Shown piece by piece: positions 1 through 10,900 of a stretch of DNA of 64,000 bases. The DNA comes from Prinia subflava. Taxonomy: Eukaryota > Chordata > Aves > Passeriformes > Cisticolidae. The DNA is taken from assembly GCF_021018805.1 (NCBI RefSeq), contig NC_086251.1, positions 14,551,098-14,615,097 on the forward strand, written 5' to 3'. Below the pieces are notes generated by a model. The model ran no database searches and had not been told where the DNA came from. It saw nothing but the letters and a program-made list of their open reading frames with translations. The position numbers and the translations under genes are program-made. How positions within the stretch are numbered: the first letter of the stretch is position 1; every line of letters starts with the position of its first letter.

Positions 1-1890
1 GTTCCCATTCATAAGCCTTACAGAGCTGTAAATTTGTCTGATACACAACACACTGAAGAAGAGTCAAATAAAAATTACAAGTTTGTACAATATAATTTGT
101 CAAATACAAATTACAAGCTCATTAATATGAGGAAAATAAAATGCCCCATAATTCAATGATGAAATGTTTCCTTTTGGATAGCAGGGAAACAAAACATTAT
201 TGTTACCCTGTTTGTCATGGATATGCCTCACACCTATCACATCTTGTCCATGGTGCAGTATCTTGCCCAAATGTCAGTGCTAAACATCAGGAACAATGAA
301 TGTTAGGAACACAGGAAAACCTGTGCAAAATTTGTATTACTACAGAGAGGTACTGGGATTCCAAACAAACTTCCCTTGAAGGAAAAAATATTATCTGCCA
401 AAAGTTCATTTCAAGAGACTGTTTATTTCTCAATACAAATATGTTTCAAACATTAGGAACAAGGATAATCCTAGACTGCATGGTGCCCATAAGGAATCTT
501 TTTATTATGGAGCTGGCATGTTAGCTGCTCTAGATTCTTATGTTGTGTGGAATGGGGCAGGATCAAAACAACTTGGAGCTGCAGCAGTTGCAGTGAAAGA
601 CACTGCTGCAGCTTGTCAAGAGTTCAAGTTCCACAGCTTTCATTTGAGAGATGGATTTGTCATTGCAGCTGTTCTGTTGTTGGACCCTCAGGTCCCCGCT
701 TTGCTTATCCAACAGTATTACAGTACCTGTGAAAAAATGAATTGGTTTTTGGAAGAAATGCAACTTTCTTGGGCTCAATGAAATTATAACTTATGTAATA
801 AAATAACTCAATGGTTCTGGTATGTTTCTTGGCATTAATTTGTAGAATCTGCTTGAGATCCCTCGTTATCTCTCTCTATCGAATTTCACATTTTCTGAAT
901 GTTATCAAAAAGCCACAAACATTTTACTTTAAAATTAGGACTAGTTGCTCTATTTAGTCTTGCTAGGCAAGAATTCCTCTGTTCTTTCTCTATGAAAGTA
1001 ATCTTTTTCACTTTACTTTTTTAATAGTTTCCCATCTTTATCTGGTTGTCTAGGAGTTGTGTGTAAACGCAAATTCATAGCATTTATCTTGAACTGTAAA
1101 AAGCTATGCATATGGTTATCTGTGTTATAATGAAAACCTCCTTTGAAGACTGTGAGGATACTTCTGCTACTAAACTTGAGTATATTTGTAATTGCTTGCA
1201 TGAAGGTGGCTGTCATGCAGAAATAAATATTAATTAATGAATACTAATTTCATGCAGCCAGGGTAGCTCTTTTGGTATTGATGAAATTATTGATGGAGGA
1301 AGAGCCATAACTATAGCTGTTGTAAGCTGTAGAAAATCTGCAGCAACATAAAACTCTTTAAATCAGGGAAAGAAAAGAAGAGGACAAGAAGAAATCCTCA
1401 TTTAAAATCCTTAGACTAAATATGCCAGTAATTTTGCATAGTAGGAGTACATACCACTGTAATAAAGGGCTGTGATGGCTCCCACATCTCATGGATTATC
1501 TCTTGGCTTCAGTTAAATGCAGTTTAATTGGCTGAGTTACAAGCAATTTGGTGAAATTTAGAGGATTTCTAGAAATTCTTAGTTTCCCTGACCTTAATAT
1601 TTGTATATTAACAAGTCAGTCTTCAGAGGGTTAGTGATTGAAAGATTAGTCCCCAAAGTGTTGGCACTTAGCAGAGATAAAATATTCAGGTACCTGTGAA
1701 AGGAAGATACCAAATTGCTCATGCAGAATTATTAATACAATTGTGCCTTTTCAGTTTCAGAAGACTTTAAATATTATTTGGGTCTCAATACCAAAACTGG
1801 TAGTAACTTTAAAGTTTAGGAAAATATTTTTGTTTCTAGATATCAGCTATACTGCTGCTGGATGTCTATTTTCTGCTCTTTTTTTGATAG
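1..1890. other. Intron upstream of first visible exon
   Basis: This is the 3' part of an OTOG intron ending in the acceptor TTTTTTTGATAG. I found no exon with matching phase and no recognisable repeat. An open frame at 518-781 has no splice context and resembles nothing I know. Confidence 0.7.
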
Positions 1891-1998
1891 TCTTGTGAAA
1901 CATGGGGACATGTGCTTGGATGCAGATGAATGTCCATGCTCATGGAAAGGAAAGGAGTATTTTCCAGGCGACAAAGTAATTTCTTCCTGCCATACATG
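1891..1998 (+). CDS. OTOG: OTOG exon 1 (window numbering): TIL/VWC-type linker before VWD3
   Basis: The 108-bp exon takes one base from the previous exon and passes two (TG) to the next. It encodes fragment residues 1-36 and includes the motifs [16 protein letters not shown] and CHTC. A short Cys-rich stretch like this ends the TIL module before each VWD domain in otogelins, mucins and von Willebrand factor. Flanks are a TTTTTTTGATAG acceptor and a GTAAGT donor. Confidence 0.9.
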
Positions 1999-4900
1999 GT
2001 AAGTGGAGGTCTATTTAAGTGATTAATTCATTTTAGTTGTGTATTTGTAGCTTGTTTATTTTTTCTTCATGTGTTTTAATCACAAATATCACAGCGGAGT
2101 ATCTAAATCATCTACTTTGACTTAGTACTTACATTTCTTCAGAGAGCTATTGAAACTGGTTCAGGTTTTGTTGTTCCAAAGTGCTTTAGCAAATAACAAA
2201 ATAATAGTGATTTGGGATCTTTGTAGTTTTTGAAAATCGTGATTTAGAAAATGATATTTTTTATTTTCAAGGTCATGACTAGTGTTCCTAAAGTACTGGT
2301 AAAATCCCTTAAATATGGCACCTCAGTGACATTTATTTAAAAGCTTTTTACTTACTCATTTTCACATTTAGCACTGAATCTGAGCAGTCTAGAGACCAGA
2401 ACATAACCCTGTGTTCTTAAATATGCATCCACTACGATGTTGAATTAGGGGAGTACTGAGCAACATCATGTACTGAACAAAGGAACTGGTAACTTGGTCA
2501 CTGATTTTGTGAATGTGGGTAACTGATGAGTCAATCAGCATTCAAAGGGAGAATTCCAATAGGCAAGGCTTGATAGGGTCATTTAAACATACGCAGGCCC
2601 CTACTCCATTTACTATCCAGTGTTGTACAGGCAGCACGTGCCCTGGCAGGTTTCCTTGAGCACTCTCAGTAGGATGTGTTCTACTGTCATTTTAATAAGT
2701 GTCTCAGGAGTGTGAAAATACACCCCACCTACCCGATACTGAAACAAGCTCGTTTCTTGACAATCTCTGCCTGTTTTCTTCTCTGACCATGGCTGAACCT
2801 TCCAGGCTGGCACTAAGCAGTGCTATTTGTCGTGCCAGTGCCTCAGAAAAATCAGCTGTACTGTCAAGCAGCATGATGCTGTAGTAGAGGTGTAGCCTCC
2901 AGATTCCCAGCAGAGCAGTTCCCTCTTTTTGTGCCCTCCTTGGAGCTCACCAGGAGCATTTAACTGGTGTCCCCTGGTGAGCTGCTGCTCCTGGCCTGCC
3001 CAGCCCAGGGAAGGCTTGTCCTGTCAGCACCAGGCTCTGCCTTGTCTGGATGTTGTGCCCCCTCCAGCCTTGTGCTGATTGCCTTCCTCTGCCTCTCGTC
3101 AGGTCCTCAGTAGCTGCTCTAGAAGAGATTTGTAGCCCTTTGGTCGACTGGTGAAGCGACTCACAAGCCATCTCCACTGGGCAGGCAGGTAAAGCGACCC
3201 GGGTTATTCACCCCCTTGTTTCCAAAGGCCTCTCCATTTGGATCTGGTGTGGGATTGCTTGCATCAGAGAGAATTAATTTATCCCAGCTAATCTCTAGGA
3301 GACGTCACCAAAGGCACCAGCAGTGCAGGCAGACAGACACTGGATATTACTGGATATTTAGCCTTCTCTTTTTTTTTTTTCTTCCTGAGGCCAGGCTCAT
3401 TAATTCATGCACAAGTCCTTAATCTTGTTGTGGCTTTTGTAGTCTTCCATGTCCAGAAGCAGAGACAGATTGAGTGTTAATGGCTTTTTGGCAATCACTT
3501 GTTCTTGAGTAGAGGGGAGTCTGCAACAAGCTCCACTTGATATAAAGCATACAAAATCTCTGAGTCTGCTGAGTGTGTATGCAGGGGTGTATCAGATATG
3601 TTAAGGGAAAGGTGCAAAGCATGGGAGTGGTTCTGTACAAACACACATGCTTAGGCACTCAAAGAAGTTACCATATAGTGGGGTTGGTGCGTTGGATTAG
3701 TGTGTGTTGATAGTAAATGTCATCTTACTCATATTTGATGTAGTGTTAGCAGCATAAGTATGATCTGATTTATCTATTGAACAGTAACATGAAAAACAGA
3801 ACAATTTCATAAGTTGGCAAAACTACCTGTGAACTGACAGGAACTTTCAACTCAAGCTCTGGGGTCTGACTGACCTGTGGTTCTAGGTTTCCCAAGTTTT
3901 GTTTTTAGTGCAAGTACCTGAAATATTTAGCCTGTAGTGGCAACATTAAACACAAAATGCTCTAATGCTGAGGCTATCCATGCAACATTTTGATGGTGTG
4001 CTGTGCCAGGTAAGATGGATTTCTGCAAGTAGATGTGCTGGTCTGCTGTCATCATGCTGAGACCATTGAGCAACTCCTGGTCACTCTGTGGGCTGCTGAA
4101 TTTGGCCTCTCTCAGGGTTATTGTTTCCCTGAGATTCTCCTTGGGGTTGGTGTTCCCCAAGGTAATAAGGGTCTCCCAAGGTTGCTGTTCCCTGGGAGTT
4201 TCCTCTGGGTTGCTGTTCCCAGAGGTAATAAGGTTTTCAGTCTTCTCTTTGCCCTAAGTGTTTCACACCAGAGGTAGAGATGACAAACTGAGTCCGCCGG
4301 TGCACATTTCCAAGGTTGTTTATTCTTCATTATCTCAGTCCTTTCTCAGCTCTGCCAGGCCTCCCTGGCAGGGTACCTTATCTTAGTTCTTTCTCAGCTC
4401 TGCAAGGTGTCTCTGCAGAGCAGGACACGTGGCGGACTGGGCGGATCAGAGAGCCCCGCACCTTATGTACAGTACCCCTGACCCAATCACTGTCCACAAA
4501 GTACTTTTTATTTACAAAATTTTACCAATACCTACTACCTATACTAACATGTCAGTTCTACTCTAAGCCAATCTCTAAAACCCAACTCAGCACAAGATGG
4601 GGGACGAGAACAAGAACAAGGAAGACAGGGGCCACTCCCCAATTCCTCCATCTTGCCTCTTCAGCCCCATATACTAAGAATCCTAATTTCTATATTTATA
4701 TTCTATAATAAACCATCCACTACTTATTTTAAATTCTTAGGATTTGTGATTCTTCCTGCATGTGAGTGTTCACTCCCATGGACAGCAATCAGAGTCAGTG
4801 TCCTCCTGGGATCTGTGTGGGTCTAACTGACCCCCCTGTACAGATCCCAGACCCCCCTGTCTGGTCTCCAAACCCTCCAGGGTGGCCAGAGGGATGTTCT

Positions 4901-7900
4901 AGACTCCAACAGGCCTCCTGTATTCTTTAACAAATACTTCGTGGAAATATGCTTTATAAAAAACTATTTCAAGTTTAGAAGATTCTGGTAGCTCAGCTTT
5001 TCCAACTGGGGCTCTCTGGATTCTGATAACTAAATGCTAGTTCACTTAGTATGAAACAAGCCTGGTGTAGAAGACTTTAAAGACGTTGTGTAGCTCTGAA
5101 TCCCTTTCTTCTGACTATATATGTGTTCCTGAAAAAAAGGAAAGGATCTCCCTAGGCTTTATGTGTTAAGAAATGTTTCTGCACAGGGCCTTAAGGGTCA
5201 GCATATGTAGAAGGATTTGAAGAGGGCAAGAGTGAAACTAAAACCTAATGTCTCAGGAGAACATGAGAGGTAGCACTTACTTTTCCAGTCCAAACGTAAT
5301 TTCTTCTGTTTGCCCCTCTCTCCATCAGCTTGATGAGGTTCCTTCCTTTGGTACTGTTCTGAGGTGATGGCAGTTAGCAAGTCCTGCTGCTATTTCCTTG
5401 TGCTTTGGTACAGCAAACACCTCTCCCATGTTGTGTTTTTAATTTACTTTAGCCATATGCTTCATGTATTGATACATGAAGTGATGGAAAACACAAGCAG
5501 TGAACCAAATCGGTGATGGGATCAGCAGTCTTGGAAAGTCTGGACAGTGGCTCCATGTAGGTGCAAGTCAGTTGCTAGGTGATCTGGATGAAGACTGATG
5601 CTTCCAGTAGCTGGAGATGCCTAGATTTTCTAGATATTTGCAGCCCTTTTAGAAACAATGGTGTACTGGCACTGTGATAGAAATATGAAGGAAAAGTTAC
5701 CCTGACAAAAACTCATACTGAGAAAAAACTTCATACTGCCTGCTCCTTCCCTGTATGAGATGTTAAATGTTAGAGATTTATCCGGTATTTCTGTAAGTCA
5801 AATTAAGACTTGAATTGTAAAATACTCAGCATTCATTTAATGAGGAAATTAAAAATAATTTTTTTAAAGTAAGCTTAGGCATGTACCAAAATTATATCAG
5901 GTGCTGTATTTAGTTTAACTTACATTCTTAAAGACACCTATACCAAAGCTATGCCAGGGCACCAGCTTTGCTGTCTTTATCAAGGAAAATTTACCTGTCT
6001 GGGTCATTTGGAAACATAGAAATGTTATTTTAATGATTGCTTGTGGATGCAGGAAATTAAATTCTATCCATTATTTATAAAACTTACATAATTTCTGAAA
6101 ATGTTATTTAGAGAGGGTGATTCAGAAAGAGGCATAATATCCAATGCTGCCAGAGCCTCTTACGAAGCAAAGAGAACCCACTTTTTCTCTTATGCTGCAA
6201 AGGGAATTCAGCAAGGTCTGAACAGTCATTCAGTAGAGTGTGGTGAAAACCCTTTGATGCTTAAGGTGGCCATAGACATAACTTGAACTGTTCTGGAAGC
6301 TCCTAAACTGTTAAGCTGGGGTTTGGGGGTGATGGCATCTGGTCATCTGCAAGAAGAGAAAGTCCAACAACATGGACTTCTTTTAAGGAACCTAAGCACC
6401 AAAATAATTCTACTGAAATGTTTCCTTGGTAATTCTGTGAAATTCTCATTCAAGCAGAGAAGGCATGATGAAGACTCTAATGACTCGACATGCTACTTTT
6501 TGACTCTAAGATTCAGCTTGTACAGAAAAAATGTTTGGTGAAAAGCTGAAAAAGAAGATTTTCACTTTGTGGCGTGTTATTGGTGTGCACCAATAAATAA
6601 ATTGTTTTACATTGCACTGGGTGTTTTGTATTGTTGGTTTTCTTGGTTGTATTTTTGGGGTTTTTGAGACTTGTTGTGGCGTCTGTATATTCTGGAGCCT
6701 CTAAATTCTCACGGAAGAAGACACTTAGACGAGTTGAGTTCAATATGTGCATTTTTTTCCCCAAAGAATTAATTGATGTGTCCTGCTTCTAGCCAACATT
6801 TCAAAATGCTTCTGTCCACACTCCTCACACTTGTACAGCTTTTGTTTCTTTGCTTCTCAGTGCAATAGTTGTAATCGTTTTTCTGGGCTTGCAGCCGATA
6901 TTCCCATAACTGGTCATGCATTTTTCAGCATTTGCCAGCATGGATCATTTCAGTGCACCTTCCAGCCTTGCCCGTCGATGTGCACGGCGTACGGGGACCG
7001 GCACTACAGGACCTTCGATGGACTCACCTTTGACTTTGTTGGAACTTGCAAGGTTTACCTAGTTAAGGTGAGCTCTTTTTGTAAAACCTCTCTAGAACTG
7101 GATTTCAAACTACCTGTTGAAATCTACCATTGTAGTTACTTACTGTCTGTGCATTTTGAGTCTGACATCCTATTTTTTAATTGTTGATTTTTTAAGTTGT
7201 TTAGGCTTTGAATCATACATAACATAAACATACACTGAGGTTTCTGCTAATTGAACTATGTAACAATATGCATATTTATATTAGTATATTTAAAAATTGA
7301 TTTTAAAACAAACATTTGTTTGTTTTTCCTTCAGGGTACTTCTTCAACCAGTCTTTCTGTCATTATAGAGAATATTGACTGCTTTAGTACTGGAATCGTT
7401 TGCAGAAAAAATGTTTTCATCAATGTTGGGAAATCTTTTTTAGTATTTGATGATGAAACTGGGAATCCAGTAAGTTTCAATTCTTACTGCTGATCAAAAA
7501 GCAGCATGTGTACTTCTCTGGGTGTTTCATCCTTTCATAACAAAAAAAACTTACTGTGCTACTTCAGTAACAGAGGTGTAAATATCTTTACAGTGAATGC
7601 TGATCACATCTGGTTGTTCAAGGAAACCTTAAACAAAATCTTGTCTCTATTTGACAAAAATGTTAGATGATATAATTGTAGCTCTTTTGTTTAGACTTAA
7701 TTCTTGTTCAGTATCTTAGGAGAAATACAGGTGTTTTGAAGTCAGTGGGAGTTTTGCTATTAATTCCACTAGAATAAAGAGCTTAGTCAGATGTGGAATG
7801 TATAGGAGGAATGTTTCTATACAGTTAAAAAATCCCAACAAATTACAGCCCCTGGTATATCCTCCACAGCCTGAATTTCATACTGTTTTGGCCAAATTGC

Positions 7901-10900
7901 AAACTCTAGTCTGTAAACGCTTAGTATTTTAGTATATTAGTAATTATAGTATAGTAGTACTATTTACAGTTTATAGAGTGACTACAGGAAGGAAGTTTGA
8001 GATATTCTGTAGTTAAACCAGGGATCTTAGTCCATGCTGCAAAGAAGTTGCAGTCTGATTGTTAGTAGGTTGAGAGAAAAATACTTTATGTAAATAAGAT
8101 TGTAATCTAGGGACATAGTTGGACAATTTCTTATTTCCAGAGGCTGCTTCATGCATCTCTTTTACCTAGCCATATTAAAAAAAAGCACATGACTGAGACA
8201 GAATTACTTATAACTAAGTGAATATGATAATCAGGAGCCTTAAGGCTATTCATCTACCTCCCAGATGAATCATTCTAATCTTCAGTCCATTATCCATCCT
8301 GTACATTTGCTATAAAATCAACTTTTAAATTTGGAAAATCATAAAAATACAATACAGTTCACATTCAAAATCCAGGCCCCTTTTGCCTCAGCATGTCTCC
8401 CTCTGTGGCCTTCTGTCTGCTTTTGGATGTGTCTGAGAACAATGTTAATTTTATTTAGGTGTTTCATTTCCTGTCAAGTGAACATTTTATGAAGATACTA
8501 TTTCCATTATAAGCTCCCTCATTTTATTTTTAACAGAGCTTATCTAGTTACATAGATGGCCTACAAAAAATGCAGTTATGGAAAGCTGGATTTTTCACTG
8601 TTGTTCATTTTCCTGACGAACATATCACCATCCTTTGGGACCAGAGAACAACAGTTCATGTGCAGATGGGTCACCAGTGGCAGGTAGGTGGAAGTCAACA
8701 CTCTTGCCATTTCTTTGAAGTATTTGTGTAAATCTTCTTAAATAAAACATAATTATTCCGAGAACAGACCGTCAGAAATAAATTGAAGGATTCAGCTACC
8801 TTGTCAATGAAAATATTAATTCTCATTTATCTTTTTTTAGTTGCTCTTTTCTGTAACTTCTGTAACAGCAGAGACAAATATCTTTGGGGCAAAGTTCTTC
8901 AGTACTCATTCTTTACATGACTGAAGCCGATGTTATTTTGCTGAGGTTTAAAAAACCGCATAACTGGCTAACAGCTCCTTTCTCTGAACAAAAAAAGATC
9001 TCCTTTTTAAAGGCTTGGGGATACATAACTGAAAGGGCATAGTTGTGACATTGCCAAAATAAAATGTCCTCCATAGCTTTGTTACTGAATTCTGACTGAA
9101 AAGCTGAATTCTTTTGACTGAAATTTAGCTGAAGAAGGATCAAAATGTGGCAAATTTGTAAGTAAACAGTTCAAGATGCAAGTTTTGAAAATGGTCATGA
9201 CTGATAGTATTTCACCTTGTGAAAATACATTTTTATATATGTGTATATATGTGTGTGTACATATATTTTTTTCCTCAGGGAGAATTGACTGGATTATGTG
9301 GAAATTTTGATTTGAAGACAGTAAATGAACTGAGGACTCCAGATAACTTTGAATTAACAAACTCACAAGAGTTTGGAAACAGTTGGACAGCTGTAGAGGT
9401 ACATAGCAAAAAGAGAGTATGCTTGCTAGTATATTTTGTTAGTAGATTTTTTCCTGTTATACTATAAAATTCATCTCAAATTAAATCAGAAATTCACTCC
9501 TGGAAGAACCTGTCAGGTGGCAATATAAACAACAATATCAGGAGTTCTTAGATGTCATAATTTTTTAAAGAAAAGAAAATCATCACCTTTTTTTGCTGGA
9601 GTGTTAGAGTAAAGAAAAATGCTCTAACAATATTTTGAATGTTTTTGATTACATTTGAATAGTAAAGTAGTGGGGTTTTTTTATAATGGAAGAGTTTTGA
9701 CCTCACCTTAGAGTGACAGTTTGTTTTTTCATAGCTGGGAGGTATTTAACTGTGCAACCATAGCAATGGAAAGGAAAAAATTCCATGTGCTGTAAAGTTA
9801 GAAATATAACTTTTTCTAAGGTCATGTTTCTAGTGGTGTTCATAGAAATGTACCTTCCTAGTAGTTAGGGTAAAAAGATCTGATTTCTGATGCTCCTAAT
9901 GCACATTGAGTGATCTTTGTTATTTATATAAGGGAGACTGTTCAGGTGTAAGTACTGCAGGTTGGGCCTCTCTGGCACCTCTGCTTAGACCTCTAAGTAT
10001 GTGTGTGTTTTTCTGCCGCTTTCAGACCAGTGAAACATTTCTTCAAATTGTGTAATTTTCCTTTTCCTCTTCATTAGCATTAGCTTTTAATTCTGTATCT
10101 TAGTCCTGCTTTAGTTTCATAAATGTTGCATTTGTTTCATGTTTTGCATCTCCCTAAAAAAATAAAAACCACAAAAATATGCTTTGCAAGTTCAAAACAC
10201 AAAGTGGTTATGAAAAAGATTTCTCATCTTCATTTTGCTTCCCGCTTTAGTGTGTTGACAGCTCTGACATTCGAAATCCATGCAGTTTGAACCCCCTCAG
10301 AGAGCCATTTGCCAAGAAGGAATGTGGGATACTGCTAAGTGAAGCGTTTGAAGCTTGCCACCCAGTGGTGAGTTGTAGTCCTGTATACAATCAAGTGGAA
10401 GTGAACATAGCATCAGGGAGAAATGTTGCTCTTCAACATGAAGCACTTTGTAATCAATGAAGACAAAAATACACCCAATTTGGGATATTTCATTTTTAAT
10501 CACAAACGTTATTTGTGTAAGCATAGCCACTTGCTTGCTTTTCATGAAATGTGCTACATGGCACACACATTTTTCATGCATATATAAATAAATATATTAC
10601 ATAGGGGGTGTCAAGTGGGAAGAACTCATTCCTAGAAAACTTAACTCAAATGTAAATCTGTGTTGAATGTGTAAAATTTCCATCAGCAAATTAGCATTGA
10701 CAGTTTTCTTTGAAATTTTGTCACTTAGGATAAGACTTGAAGATACTGTAAGGAAAAATGACAAATTCATGTGTGAAATTGTCTGATAATATGAAGGGAA
10801 TATGAACTACTCACATGTAAAGAGGAGCTTTCCTTCTGCTTTGATTTCTTACATTTTATGTGTATCTGACTTCCTTAAAATTTTGGGGTTTACTGATTTG

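Larger units (their letters stand above)
4110..4911 (-). mobile_element. Probable solo LTR of an endogenous retrovirus
   Basis: On the minus strand the element begins TGTTGGAGTC (LTRs start with TG), carries an AATAAA signal at 4319-4324 and continues into a hairpin-rich U5-like segment. The same 6-bp word GGCCTC lies immediately on both sides (4104-4109 and 4912-4917), as expected for a target-site duplication. The far end reads CTGAGA rather than the canonical CA, so either that end has mutated or its boundary is slightly off. I see no gag, pol or env sequence nearby, so this looks like the single LTR left after recombination. It is antisense to OTOG. The 6-bp duplication would suit an ERVK-like element, but the family is not identified. 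Confidence 0.65.
1999..6928. other. Intron 1 (4.9 kb), carries a solo LTR
   Basis: This is the second longest intron. It contains a minus-strand LTR-like element at 4110-4911 (separate entries). A GC-richer stretch around 2900-3200 shows no recognisable repeat. A short pyrimidine tract lies near 3368-3385. The rest is unremarkable AT-rich intron. Open frames inside it lack splice context and homology. Confidence 0.7.

Noticed and set aside
518..781. 87-codon open frame near the window start
   Set aside because: No matching splice sites, no recognisable family, and the Cys pattern does not fit any otogelin module expected before exon 1.
4316..4708. 130-codon open frame within the LTR
   Set aside because: It runs antisense to the LTR, contains the hairpin repeats and has no retroviral or host protein motif.
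6831..6928. Upstream extension of exon 2 in the open frame, using earlier AG acceptors
   Set aside because: Those acceptors give the wrong phase relative to exon 1. Only the AG at 6927-6928 restores the CHTC-C-C pattern and the frame.
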